64,000 nt of DNA from Paraspadella gotoi (taxonomy: Eukaryota > Chaetognatha), in the NCBI GenBank assembly GCA_051294375.1, contig CM119265.1, forward strand, positions 7,202,629 through 7,266,628, in the 5' to 3' direction. Below the pieces are notes generated by a model. That model made no database searches, was not told where the DNA came from, and worked only from the letters and a program-made list of their open reading frames with translations. The first letter of the stretch is position 1. Every line of letters begins with the position of its first letter. A program made the translations under genes and the position numbers. This document shows, one piece after another, positions 11,826-21,063 of this stretch.

Positions 11826-12506
11826 TTTGTTTATTTATTTATTTATTTAAATTTTTTATTTCTTATTTTTTTCATTTTTATTTTTTTATTTTTTATTTTT
11901 TATTTTTTTATATTTATTTATTTATTTATTTATATTTCTTATTTTTTATTATTTATTTCATATTTTTTATTTTTTTTATTTTTTTTTATTTTTTAATTTT
12001 TTTAATTTTTTTAAATTGTTAAAATTTTTTAAATTTTTTTAATATTTTTTTAAATTTTTTAAAAATTTTATATTTTTTTTCTTATTTTTTATTTTTTTAA
12101 TTTTTTTATTTTTTATTTTTTATTTATTTATTTATATTTTAAACCAAAAGTAAAAGCTAATAATTATAATTTTTGTTTCGATATGATGAAATAGAAATTA
12201 AATTATTTTAAATTTGTTGCGTGGCTGAAACAATTTTATCCCCGGAAAAGAAGCCTCACAAACCAAATCTAAAAACGAAGTTTGCGATAGAATTATAATT
12301 CAATGAATTGAATAAAAAAATCAAAAAATAGAAATAGAATATAGTACTACCATAGTACTGCTCACTCCGAATATGATTTTATATGTGACTTGCACAGTTT
12401 TTAATTTTATCAAACTTTAGGCTCACTTGATCTTTGGTTTTTGATGAAGTAAAGTTGAAGGCGTCCTTTGAAGGATTTTTCGTTGACGTAAAACTCGACC
12501 CGCACA
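532..12506 (-). CDS. slo2: Slo2/KCNT-type potassium channel, partial gene (11 exons)
   Basis: Eleven exons joined in one frame give 1158 coding bases (about 385 residues) covering S1 to S6 and the start of the RCK1 gating ring of a Slo2/KCNT (Slack) channel. Such channels are tetrameric plasma-membrane K+ channels opened by intracellular Na+ (vertebrate KCNT) or other ions (Cl-/Ca2+ in nematode SLO-2). The decisive evidence is the selectivity filter TVGYGD inside [10 protein letters not shown], followed by a VP..LPS turn and an S6 ending in LVVLPTQ. The Slo1 pore reads differently at these positions. Other family landmarks are [66 protein letters not shown] and [15 protein letters not shown]. 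Every junction has AG/GT ends and matching phase. The open ends are a single T at 12506, which completes an upstream codon, and a trailing AG at 532. The first exon(s) and the 3' half are missing. Its introns contain family A repeats, (CT)n tracts and an N gap. Confidence 0.94.
772..936 (-). CDS. slo2: slo2 exon: post-S6 linker and first strand of RCK1
   Basis: The 165-bp exon (55 codons) encodes [20 protein letters not shown] then [17 protein letters not shown] and [16 protein letters not shown]. This is the linker and the first strand and helix of the RCK1 gating-ring domain. The HVVVC strand and [10 protein letters not shown] helix are family hallmarks. Most members read HP.LQ at the end; here it is HLMLQ. 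The intron upstream of it contains the 774-base gap. Confidence 0.96.
1025..1798. other. Assembly gap (774 N)
   Basis: Lies within the slo2 intron between the pore exon and the first RCK1 exon. The exons on both sides join in frame, so no coding sequence need be missing. Confidence 0.99.
2217..2313. repeat. (CT)n microsatellite, interrupted
   Basis: CT tract with TCC and CGCT interruptions, in the slo2 intron between the RCK1 and pore exons. Confidence 0.97.
2827..2834. promoter_or_regulatory. CRE palindrome TGACGTCA
   Basis: Perfect CRE motif next to CCAAT-type sequences (ATTGG at 2814, CCAAT at 2849), in the slo2 intron between S6 and RCK1. It is only a motif match. Confidence 0.25.
3728..3808. 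repeat. (CT)n microsatellite
   Basis: CT tract with TTCT and TGCT breaks in the same slo2 intron as the 2.2-kb tract. Confidence 0.97.
4611..4751 (-). CDS. slo2: slo2 exon: pore helix, selectivity filter and S6
   Basis: The 141-bp exon (47 codons) encodes [20 protein letters not shown], then [10 protein letters not shown] and the S6 helix [23 protein letters not shown] is the K+ selectivity filter. The VTF rather than VTM context, and P.I.PS after the filter, separate it from Slo1. The CCTCCTCAG acceptor and GTGAGA donor are clear, and both ends are phase 0. Confidence 0.97.
5229..5271 (-). CDS. slo2: slo2 small exon: turret before the pore
   Basis: The 43-bp exon encodes [14 protein letters not shown] after the split Ser codon. 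The CGIQH.QR motif is diagnostic of the Slo2 turret. Acceptor TACTTTCAG and donor GTGAGG are good. The family usually reads QRAG; here it is QRGGC, adding a cysteine near the outer pore. Confidence 0.92.
5402..5462 (+). repeat. Family A interspersed repeat, short fragment
   Basis: Matches the family A core (AAGCTATCTTG, then GACTT..GGAC.GGCTATG) in a slo2 intron. Only the first part is kept. Confidence 0.6.
5660..5754 (-). CDS. slo2: slo2 exon: S4-S5 linker and S5
   Basis: The 95-bp exon encodes [17 protein letters not shown] then [14 protein letters not shown], close to insect Slo2 at the NDLHRAMQK segment. The acceptor lies after TTACCCAG and the donor is GTAAGT. It ends with AG of a split Ser codon completed by the next exon. 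Confidence 0.95.
6229..6315 (-). CDS. slo2: slo2 exon: S3-S4 linker and S4
   Basis: The 87-bp exon (29 codons) encodes [15 protein letters not shown] then [22 protein letters not shown] is the Slo2 S4 signature. The segment lacks the regular arginine series of voltage-gated channels, as is typical of this family. The first residues, FGGQTAQG, replace the FWPPLRN that KCNT1 has here. Confidence 0.94.
6450..6524 (-). CDS. slo2: slo2 exon: transmembrane segment S3
   Basis: The 75-bp exon, exactly 25 codons, encodes [20 protein letters not shown] then PFILT. Family members have GNIWEQI or GNIWQQI followed by an E-x-INT-x-PF motif. Acceptor TTTTTCTCAG and donor GTGAGT are canonical, and both ends are phase 0. 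A 3-kb intron separates it from the S2 exon. Confidence 0.95.
7588..7878. repeat. Two (CT)n tracts in one slo2 intron
   Basis: Tracts at about 7588-7680 and 7825-7878 are separated by about 145 bp of mixed sequence. Both are in the 6524-9505 intron. Confidence 0.97.
8553..8734 (+). repeat. Family A interspersed repeat copy
   Basis: Diverged copy: AAGCTATCTTGCCC, then TTTAAGGCCTCCAT, TCTTACAAGATAATAAC, and CTCTCACAGTC towards the end. It lies in the intron between slo2 exons ending at 6524 and starting at 9505. Confidence 0.85.
9505..9635 (-). CDS. slo2: slo2 exon: transmembrane segment S2
   Basis: The 131-bp exon encodes [20 protein letters not shown] then [19 protein letters not shown]. 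The INW..I.WV and SLSETML..Y.GYK patterns are those of Slo2 S2. The acceptor CCCTCAG and donor GTGAGG are clear. It ends in phase 0 and joins GNIW of the next exon, as in the family. Confidence 0.95.
9731..9828 (-). CDS. slo2: slo2 exon: S1-S2 extracellular loop
   Basis: The 98-bp exon has a TTTTTTCTTCAG acceptor and a GTAAAA donor. It encodes the variable extracellular loop between S1 and S2 and keeps the frame on both sides. It carries two possible N-glycosylation sequons, NST and NDS. The sequence itself is not conserved, so this exon rests on phase and flanking exons rather than on similarity. Confidence 0.8.
10190..10370. repeat. Degenerate CCTTAATCC/CCTAA-type array
   Basis: Irregular repeats of CTTAATCC, CCTAATCC and AACCCAAACC within a slo2 intron. 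They are similar to, but not, telomeric CCCTAA or CCTAA. The 36.8-kb array is the reverse complement type. Confidence 0.6.
10447..10552 (-). CDS. slo2: slo2 exon: transmembrane segment S1
   Basis: The 106-bp exon encodes [20 protein letters not shown] and [14 protein letters not shown], the S1 helix and the start of the S1-S2 extracellular loop. KCNT1 has [20 protein letters not shown] at this place. The donor is GTGAGT. The exon ends in TG, which joins a T to give Cys, matching a cysteine that the family places in this loop. Confidence 0.94.
11578..11585. promoter_or_regulatory. CRE palindrome TGACGTCA in a CpG-rich intronic patch
   Basis: A perfect CRE (TGACGTCA) followed by CGCG, within a CpG-rich patch of about 180 bp in the slo2 intron. 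It could mark an internal promoter or enhancer. A second perfect site is at 2827-2834. Confidence 0.3.
11754..12140. repeat. (ATTT)n microsatellite decaying into T/A runs
   Basis: About 100 bp of regular ATTT repeats are followed by nearly 300 bp of irregular T runs with single A's. It lies in the slo2 intron between 10552 and 12427. Open frames here translate as Tyr-Leu-Phe-Ile repeats and are not coding. Confidence 0.97.
12427..12506 (-). CDS. slo2: slo2 exon: cytoplasmic N-terminal segment before S1
   Basis: The 80-bp exon encodes [16 protein letters not shown] then [11 protein letters not shown], the segment that precedes S1 in all Slo2/KCNT channels. The acceptor is a T/C-rich tract ending in CAG, and the donor is GTGAGC. 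It begins with one base (T) of a split codon, so the upstream exon must end with two bases of that codon. It ends with one base (A) that joins GT of the next exon to make Ser. Confidence 0.93.
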
Positions 12507-12583
12507 CTGAAAGGGGAAAAAACGTCTCTTCATAAATAATAATTAATATATATATTAATATATTAATATATATATTAATATTA

Positions 12584-12730
12584 ATTGAAAGCTTGCAGGG
12601 ACCTGCTATGTCATTATCTTGTAAGAGTGATGGAGGCCTTAAACCACCAAAGCCTGTCCAAAGTCAGGGGCAAGATAGCTTATTTATTAAATGAATGGAT
12701 AATTTTTATATTGGTTGTACCAATTTCATA
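12584..12730 (-). repeat. Family A interspersed repeat copy
   Basis: Reverse-oriented copy (AAGCTTGCAGGGACCTGC, then CATTATCTTGTAAGAGTG, GGCAAGATAGCTT and ATTGGTTGTACCAA). It lacks the last ~60 bases of the family and ends in a (TTAATA)-rich stretch. It sits just upstream of the first identified slo2 exon. Confidence 0.9.
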
Positions 12731-13809
12731 CTAATTACGCTTTTTTATAACGATAATAAGCTTACCTATTTGTTTAAATTATACCATTTTATCGAAAAAC
12801 AGAGACCAGACCTCGCTCAAACTCTTTAATCGACGCCCCCTCCCCCCTAAAAATGGCGGCTACGACGAAAACAACAAAACAACAAAAGTCATGAATTAGA
12901 AAACAAGAAGGAAAGTCAAATGTTTATTGCGCGCGGGATTCGAAAGTTTACTGAGCGAATGATAAAAGCCCAGAAAACGAGACGATGTTTTAATTTAAAT
13001 TCGGCGAGGGAAAACACAGCAAACAGTCGCTGCTATAACGGTTTGTTTTTTTTTATTACTATTATTATTATCCCTATATTTATACTATAAAAACAATTAA
13101 AATTTTAACAGGGTCGAATTCTAAGATTAAAATACGTTTTTCAGGAGGTGGAGACCCAGTTGGAAAGAGACTCCCTAACGCGAGAATCTTAATTTGAATA
13201 TTTTTTGCATTTAAATTCTAAAAGTGGAGCGTCTCTATCTTTTCCTTTTCACGATTTTCATTGGTTGATCTCAATTTATTTAGCTTCTTTGGTTATATCC
13301 TTTTGTTTGAACTCATTTTTCACGTCATTTTCCAGGGAAAGTTCCGAGGAAAATACTATCATATTTAATTACGCTTTCTGAGGTAACAAATGGCAAACTA
13401 ACGATTTATGCTAATATTAGTTTATTTTTGTATAGCATTGCCCTTATTTTTATTTTTCGTCAAAGTACGTGAGGCTTAACCAGTAGAAGTTATAGTCTAA
13501 TAATGTTGTTTTAATCTCCATTGATAACGTCATCGTTCTACATGATCGACGTCGTTGTCGTCGTCGTTAACGCCGCCAATGACGTCTCCAATGATCCGTC
13601 GAAGAACATCAAAAAATCCATTTTCCTCTTCGTCTCAAGTTGAGACCCTCTCGCTCTCACTCTCGCTCACCTTTTGATCCGGAAGGGCTGGGGAGGTGAC
13701 GGGGGGGGGGATACAGAAAACGAATGAGTAAAGTATGAATGGTTTAGACGAGGAGAGTGCTCAGACTGTTTTGCAAGAACCGTGAAACGGAGAGAAACAC
13801 GCTCAGAGA

Positions 13810-13840
<31 letters not shown>

Positions 13841-15399
13841 TGAGAGAGAGAGAGAGAGAGATAAATATATCTCAGTTCGTGAAAACGTGTGTATGAGCGC
13901 CTGTGTACATGATTGATGTCATGCATAGAAAGTATCAGAGAGAAAAAGAGAGAGAGGGAGAGCAAAGGCGAGAGAGAAACATGAAAGGAAACAGAAGAAT
14001 ACAAGAGTGATACTAGAGTAACTTTAGTTAACTGGAAAGCTTGAACTTTGAAAGCGACGACCATCGCATGAAAAAAGTAAAAAGCCAGGACAGCAATAAT
14101 TAGAGAAAGGGGGATATTAACCGCTGTTATTTACGAGACAGACTTTTACATTTTTTTTGTACTAACAATTCTTTTCAGAATATTATAAGTTTTTCACCAT
14201 GAATAATGAATGTAATTTATGGAGTATCATGGTTGGCGACCACCTTCCTAACAACTCCGTGGTTAGGACTGAGGCCCGCCGGTACAATTTAAGGAGAGAG
14301 TTTTATTTAAAGTAGTTATTAATTAATTGTATTCTGTTCTTGTTGGAAGAAAGTCGATTAAAAAAAAGGGGTGGAAAGTCCAAAGGAAAAAAAATGGACG
14401 CTTCGTTAAGTTTCCCTTAGGAATTGAATTCTGAATTTTGAGTGAAGAGAAAAAAAGCAAAGAAGAGCGAAGATGTAGAGAAAATTAAAATAAAATGGTG
14501 ATTTCCGTGAGAGAACGACTTCCACGCAAAAAAATTGAACTAAAATTACAAAAGAAAAATTAACATTTTAGTAACAATAGGGCGTCCGAACCAAGGACAG
14601 AAAGAAAGTCCTCTTGAGAAAAAGTGTGAAGCTGTAAAAGTGTGAAGGTGATTCGCATTAATTCCCGTTTGAGTCTCACGAACTCAAGTCTTTCCTGTTT
14701 TTTTTTAGAGGGACAGCGATAATCGTTTTTAACGTCGTTAGATTTTAAATTTTAAATAATATTTTGTATTTCATTAAAAAAAAAACTGGGAGGAAAAATC
14801 CACTGTATAAAATTATTTCATATTATTACCATTTTTTTCCTGTTGTAACAATATAACCTAGATATAATGAAATTAACTAAAAACTTAAAAACAAGGTTTT
14901 TGTTTTAAATCGCGTTCGTTGAACCGATAATTTATCCTTCATTGGCTTCCTTCGTCTCACGCCAACTCAAACCACCTCTCGCCCGGCAAAGAAAAGAAAA
15001 GATAACTCGATCACCTCAGCCTTCGAAAAAATCGCGGAGGCAGAAAGACGCGAGGAAACCTTATTAAATATGGAAACTTCGTTAGTCGAAAACAAAAGAG
15101 AAAGGCGAGACGAGGACGAGGACCGAAGGGCTGCCGGCAGGGGCGGGGGTGGCTGGGCCCGAGGGGCTGAAGTGCTAAAAAAATAAGACAAAAAAGGATT
15201 AGGCTTTCAAAAGGCCGAAGCAAAATGCCGGAACGAAGAAAAGGGAATGGTGAATTGTTTTAAACGTCTCAAACGGGCCGCGTCGGCAGTGGCTGCGACT
15301 GTGAAAAAATATGACAGCCTCTTATTATCGCTGCGCAGTACGTATTGAAGAAATAGTAATTACAGTTATGTGTTAATGATAGAACTCTTCAATATAAGC
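12731..15399. other. No gene seen; possible slo2 upstream intron
   Basis: AT-rich sequence with a (GA)n tract at 13.8 kb. A minus-strand stretch at 13662-13690 has a C-rich tract and CAG, then 17 coding-phase-compatible bases (CCC TTC CGG ATC AAA AG) and a GTGAGC donor. That would be a microexon in the right phase for the 12506 exon, but it is too short to trust. Confidence 0.4.
13806..13862. repeat. (GA)n microsatellite
   Basis: GA tract with TG interruptions, upstream of the first identified slo2 exon. Confidence 0.95.
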
Positions 15400-15562
15400 A
15401 GTCTCTGAGCTTCGGATCAGGCTGTAACACCGTGTTACATGCGTGTTAAGCGCCCCGTCACTCTTAACTGCTAGGCGACCACCGGGCTAGAACCTCGGAC
15501 CTTTGGGTTGGGAGGCGAATGACTTGCCTCCGGCACCAATGGCCGGTGATTAACGGAAGGTG
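15400..15562 (-). repeat. tRNA-derived SINE-like sequence
   Basis: On minus, the head GGTGCCGGAGGCAAGTC, CGCCTCCCAACCCAAAGGTC, CGAGGTTCTAGCCCG resembles the anticodon arm, variable loop and T arm of a tRNA. GGTTCTAGCCC approximates a Pol III B box (GGTTCGANTCC). It is followed by a non-tRNA body (GGTCGCCTAGCAG) with a palindrome, TAACACCGTGTTA. The composition differs sharply from the AT-rich flanks. Family not identified. Confidence 0.6.
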
Positions 15563-16280
15563 GATTTTAGTCCACCGTAGTATTGCTATGGAAACCAAAG
15601 GTAACAATGTAGACTGAAAGAGAGGTGAGCCTGTGAAGGCGGGATTTTAATGAAAAAGCTGTGATTATAATATTAAATACATCGTGTCACTTTAAGAAGA
15701 CTGTCTTTAGACAGATTCTGCGGCGTGGGCACTTGCTTTACTTTTCATTGTCTTTCTTTAGTTTATTTTCACGGACCAATGTGGACACGGGGTATTTCAT
15801 TAGCATTCGCTGGCATCGATCGCTCTGCGTTTTTGACATTGTCGTCCTCTCTGTTGTCACTGCTATTGCAATGGTTTTTTACCGGGAACTCTGGCGGACG
15901 TTTTAGTCAACTCGACTTTGACGAAGAGAAACTTGTCATTGTAATTTCTGAACGTTCGTTAAACTGAAAACAAGAAAAAAATGGCGACGACGAACAAGAG
16001 AAAATTTTTAGTAATTTTGAAAAATTCTTTTTCCTGCAATCTCGAGTTATGGTGCAAGACTTCGCCTCTCGATCACTGTGCCTCCACTAAGCCTCGATCA
16101 CTGTGCCTTGACTTGGCCTCGATATCCATGATTTCGTCTCCTACGTGGAATCGAAAATGAGATTCTTTGTTCTAACAACAATCAGAGTTGGAGGCGACAA
16201 CCAACGACTACGAATGACTATTTGCAATTTGTGGCGTCGGTTTTTAAAGAACATGGCGTTTCGTATGAGAATTGGGGATG

Positions 16281-16402
<122 letters not shown>

Positions 16403-16636
16403 AAAAAACCCAAAATCCAGTGATTTTCAAATGTGCGGAGAGAGAGCGAGGGATTATTGACGCGATGAAGCAATGAACATTAATTGTCTTTTAAATACAG
16501 TGTGTAGTCAACAGGGAACACTGAACACTGAGGTGAACACTGAACAGCGAGGAATTTTCATGGGAACGATTTCCGACGAACGAGACTCTAGCGCGGGAAG
16601 AGAAACTCGTTCATCATCTCGATTCTTCCCCGGGTG

Positions 16637-16674
16637 GAGACAGAGAGAGAGAGAGAGAGAAAGAGAAAAAAAAA

Positions 16675-16712
<38 letters not shown>

Positions 16713-16828
16713 GAGAGAGAGAAAGAGGGGGAGAGAGAGAGGGAGAAAGAGGGGGAGAAAGAGAGGGAGAGGGAGAGAGAAAGAGAGAAAGATGGAGAGA
16801 GAGAGAGAGAGTGAGAGAGAGAGAGAAT
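16637..16828. repeat. (GA)n tract abutting the LINE 3' end
   Basis: Interrupted GA/GGGA/GAAA tract ending at the exact start of the LINE tail at 16829. Confidence 0.97.
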
Positions 16829-17158
16829 TGAATTTGAAATTTGAATTTGAATTTATTCAATGGGGCTTTAGGCACAAAATAAAACAATAGGCCATAAAAA
16901 GCTACTTTATTACATTTAAGTCTACGAATTTAGGCATTCATCATGAAATCTTTCCAATTTACAATTTATGCATGTATTTTCCCTTTGTAAATAATCCCAT
17001 CCAACAGCGTTTCGATAGGTGAAATGTTTGTCTGAATAGTATTAGAATAATATGATTAATAGCATCGTCAAATAGGTGATTTCCTCGGATAATTCTTTTC
17101 AATCTCCGTACAGCAAAGTTTTTAACATAGTCAGATAATGGTATTTGGCCTGCGGCAT

Positions 17159-18511
17159 CTAAATGTGGCAGCAGTAGGAGTATGACATAGGTAAATTTTG
17201 AAAAATACGAATGGCTCTTAATTGTAAGCGATCAAATTTCATCCAGTGATAATTACCAGCAGACAGCAAACAAGGAGATGAGTATAAAAATAGAGAAACT
17301 ATAAGACTTTGAAATAGTTGATGAACTAAACGATAATTATTCCCAGTTACAAAACGCGAAAGTCTATTGATTGCAAGAATTTTACATTTTGCTTTTTTAA
17401 ATAAATCATTAACGTGAAATGTCCAAGTAAGTTTTTTATCAATTATACACCCTAAAAACTTTACGTTGTCACACATTGGAATTTTTCTACCAAAATAATG
17501 TTAAATTAACGCAAAAGTTAAAAAGAATTAAAACTTCGTGTAATAACTATACAGTTAGATTTATCTGGACAAAGATCTAAAAACCACATTTCGCACCATC
17601 TTTCAAGTTTATGAAGTGTCCGTTGGAGAGCCTTTTCTGCTATAATGCGGATCTTTAGATGAAGCCCACAAGCTTGAGTCGTCTGCATATTGTGCAGCAC
17701 TACCTCAAAAACATCAAGAGCACCACCTTGAATGCAGGTTGATCGAGAGGTAAATTTGGATCTGGATCTTGATCTTGATTATGATCGGGATTAAACGTGA
17801 GATTGAGATGATTGTGTAATGCTTAATGGCTTGGGCAAGAAATGGGTAGGTCACCGACGTAAAGAGCAAATAATTCAGGACTGAGAACCGCTCCTTGTGG
17901 AGATCCACACAGAATCATAACTCTCCGTGATTGCTCACCCTCGACTGACAACGCCAGAAGCTTCTATTAGTTAGAAAGGAGTTAAGAAGACGAATCATAT
18001 CTTTAGATATTCCAGACTAATTAGCTTGTAACGAAGTCCATCATGCCAGATGTTATCAAGGCTTTGCTGTAATCGAGAGTGACAAGTATGGTTGCACCTC
18101 TGGCTTTAAAGCATCTGTGGGAGTCTTCAATTAATCGGACAATGTTTTCAGGGGCAGATCGCCCTTTTCGATATCCTGATTTGAAGAGAATTTCTTGCAC
18201 CTGCAGCTTTTAACATCGTAATTAGTCCCGGAAGAATTAACCTTTCAAGAAGTTTTCCGAGAACAGACAAGGCTAATGGGTCGATAATTTCTGGAGTTTG
18301 TAGCGTCTTTACCACTTTTTAGGAATCATACGATCAGGGCCAGTTTCCACACATCGGGAAAGTACCCAAAACGAAAACAACTTTCATATATATGTTGCAG
18401 AGTCAACAAGCTTTCTATCGGCAAATTACGAAGCATGAGATGGTTTACATAATCTACCCCAGCTGCAGATCTTATCTTAAGTGTTTTGATTATTTCAATT
18501 AGGTTTTCCAT
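17159..18511 (-). pseudogene. LINE reverse transcriptase remnant
   Basis: In element order: a fingers segment at 18326-18511 (IKTLKIRSAAGVDYVN and FPDVWKLALIV); motif A near 18045-18090 (LDYSKAL, then a frameshift, DNIWHDGLRYKL); motif B near 17840-17905 (GSPQGAVLSPELFALYVGDL); motif C QYADDSSLWASS with the catalytic YADD at 17678-17689; and a thumb region at 17159-17476 (VKFLGCIIDKKLTWTFHVND). All the landmarks are there, but stops and frameshifts break the frame between them. Confidence 0.9.
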
Positions 18512-19055
18512 ATCGAGAGCATCTTTAATAAAAGATTCAAAGTCAGGGTCATAATTTCTTTTGATTGTGCTGGGTGACAGATGTGAATGATACTCGGCGA
18601 CAAATTTTTTTATTTTATTTGCCCAGTCTTCTTTTTCTGGTGGAACCGGTGAGGGTGCCTAACATACCTTCTAATTTTTCTGCAAAAACTTCGAGGTTAG
18701 CAGCATTGTCCTCTGCTCTGATCCATCGGCACGAAGTAGCATTGCATCTGGTGGAGAACTTGGAGAATAATTGGTTATATTATTGATCATTTTCCATTTT
18801 TTCGCAGCGTCTTTTTCAGAAGTATTCTTTTTACTTCATATTTGTAGTGTTCCGCTAAACATCGTTTGTTTGCATATTTTAACTTTCGGCAGATGTAATT
18901 ATATTCCTTTTTGATGTTAGGTGAGCTGAAAAACCATTTTTTTCTGTAATTGCAAATTTTTTCGAGACATTCTTCTTCCTTTTGACAAGGTTTTGTGTGA
19001 TTATGTCTATTTTTATGCCATTTTTGGTGAAGGTGGGTTTTGTACAGTACTTTTG

Positions 19056-19885
19056 TTATAAAGAATTAATGATAAGGTTTGAAAAGGTTTCAATCTTTTT
19101 ATCTAATTCATTGGTATTAGAAACACGATCGTTTATACAGTGAATTTCATTTTTAATGTTTTCGCGAAATTTATTCCAATCTGTAGTTTTAGAGTAGCTT
19201 GTGTGTTTATAATATTTAAAGGTAAAAGTCGTAAGAATGGGCAAATGATCTGATCCTACGTCATCTAGGACCGTACTGGATTCAATCTTTGTGACAGACT
19301 GACCCGTCGTTAAGACGATATCCAAGACATTTGCTTCACCATTTGACTTACTAATGTATGTAGGAGAATCTCCATGTACCGAAATAATTTGTATTTAGAG
19401 ATATAAGATAACAGATTTCACCTTGTTGTGTGTCGAATCTTCCACCTAGTAAAGTATGTGAAGAATTCAGATCTCCAGCAAAGATGGTTAGGGAGATATT
19501 CGGTTTATTTGATATTTCAGCATAGAATTTAAAAATATTTTCATCTAATTTACAAGCTGGGTGATTGTATGCGGTTCCAATATCAATCTTTCTCTTCCAT
19601 TTAGTAAGATTTCAACGTAATAACTTTCTCTTGCTCTGTATCGGGATTTAAGATGCAGGCTGGTATATTTTTGGGACTGCATCATTATCTCGCGCAGCAT
19701 TTGAATTTGATTCTTTTAAAATAACTTTAAAATTTTTAAAACAAAATATGTCTCCTTGTTTGCTTCTCACATCATTGCATATTAAAAAAGATGGTAGTAA
19801 TTTTTATAAAAATTACAAGATTTTGTAATTCTAATAAGCGTTTTGGGTACCATTTGTGTTTATGTTTAAGATTGCAACAGGCAGA
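19056..19885 (-). pseudogene. LINE endonuclease (APE-type) remnant
   Basis: Pieces in several frames show the order expected of an apurinic-type endonuclease. Near 19860 is an N-terminal LNINTNGTQKRLLELQN-like start. At about 19440-19565 is AYNHP followed by TIFAGDLNSSHTLLGG, the catalytic GD-x-N-x-H region. At about 19220-19330 is LDIVLTTGQS followed by VGSDHLPIL, the conserved SDH motif. Catalytic-motif residues survive, but the frame is broken between them. Confidence 0.85.
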
Positions 19886-19889
19886 CTTT

Positions 19890-19907
19890 GAGAGAGAGAG
19901 AGAGGAG

Positions 19908-19938
<31 letters not shown>

Positions 19939-19941
19939 GGC

Positions 19942-19992
<51 letters not shown>

Positions 19993-20085
19993 AGAGAGAG
20001 CAGAAGAAGAGAGAGAGAGAGAGAGACAGAAGAGAGAGAGAGGAGAGAGAGAAAGAGAGAGAGAAGAAAGGAGAGAGAGAGATGA
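19890..20085. repeat. (GA)n tract abutting the LINE 5' end
   Basis: Interrupted GA tract of about 195 bp starting within a few bases of the truncated LINE 5' end. It has the same strand orientation as the 16.6-kb tract. Confidence 0.97.
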
Positions 20086-20365
20086 AAGCCAGTGTGGCGC
20101 GAAAACCGATTCCCTTCTCGTGGGAGGAGGAGTAAGAGACGATCAAAGAGAGATGGAGGGAAAGGAAGGGGGGGGGAGTCGGGCATGGGAGGGGGGAAAT
20201 GGTGTATTGATTTGAAAGGAGAAGATGAATGGACGGTAGGGAATGCCGATGCAAAAAAAAACAAAAAAAAAAAAAAACAAAAAAAAAAAAAAAAAGTAAC
20301 CGACGACTCAATCGATTTTCTTTCTTGGTTCGAGTCGCCTCGATCCTGAAGAATAATCAAAAACA

Positions 20366-20536
20366 ATAACAGTCTGCTTGCGCCGCCTTCAGGAAATCAT
20401 AAAACTATAAAGAATAAAAGACGGAATTCCGATGCAGTGCGTTTGTTATACATAAATTTCATAGTCATGTAGTCATGTGATCACAGGGAAAGGGAAGTCA
20501 CTGCGGCGCAACACATTTGATGGACCGATCTTGTTA
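20366..20536 (+). repeat. Family B interspersed repeat, partial copy
   Basis: Contains GCGCCGCCTTCAGGAAATC, AAAACTATAAAGAATAAAA, TTCCGATGCAGTG and GCGGCGCAACACATTTG to GATCTTGTT. The CAGACCGAC-rich half seen in other copies is absent. Confidence 0.85.
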
Positions 20537-21063
20537 GATTACATTTTACATTAAAGTTAAAATCATTTAGCTAAATCACGTCCGATCGGTTTGTTCGCTG
20601 AGCGAATGTTTTTTTTCCTTCCAAACTCCGTCGCGGGGCAAAAACCGGGAAAACCGTCAGCGGAGACGATTTGTCACGCGTCACGCGATCCTTCTCGTAA
20701 AGTCACGTGGGGAAAGAGAGTAAAAAAAATTGAGACGAACGTGGGAGGATGGCTTGGCCGGAGATTGGCTGATAGATAGATCTAGAGGTTTGATTGTAAG
20801 ATAAAAATCTCGATAAGTAGATTCTGGGGGATGTATATAAAGAAGTCGTGATGACGACTAAAGGTTCTTTTAAAAATATTTTCGTCCCCGATTTTTACCT
20901 TTTTTTCCCCTTAAATTTCATATTTTTGAGCCAAACAAGAAAAAGTTCCATAAAACAAAACTCCATCCGTTCAACAATCTTTTCTCCAGTGAAGACATTT
21001 TTAAACGAAAAAATTATATATATATATATCTATATTTATTTACATATATAGATAATTATATAT

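Larger units (their letters stand above)
16829..19885 (-). mobile_element. Decayed non-LTR retrotransposon (LINE; Jockey/CR1/I-like)
   Basis: A minus-strand element of about 3.05 kb with the order endonuclease, reverse transcriptase, 3' tail. It has many frameshifts and stops, so it is dead. The 3' end, at the low-coordinate side, is an imperfect AAATTC-type tail (16829-16860 on plus reads AATTTGAATTTGAATTT). The element begins inside the endonuclease domain near 19885, so ORF1, if it existed, and the 5' UTR are absent; this fits normal 5' truncation. Both ends directly abut (GA)n tracts in the same orientation. Clade assignment is uncertain: motif spellings suggest the Jockey/CR1 group. Confidence 0.9.

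Noticed and set aside
11577-12022. Hydrophobic open frames at the (ATTT)n tract, resembling a membrane protein
   Set aside because: They are the translation of ATTT repeats and T runs.
13662-13690. 17-bp microexon immediately upstream of the 12506 slo2 exon
   Set aside because: Splice-like borders and phase fit, but such a short match is expected by chance; kept only as a note.
14221-14290. SINE-like segment sharing GGCGACCACC with the 15.5-kb element
   Set aside because: Only a ten-base match and no tRNA-like arms; not enough to call a repeat.
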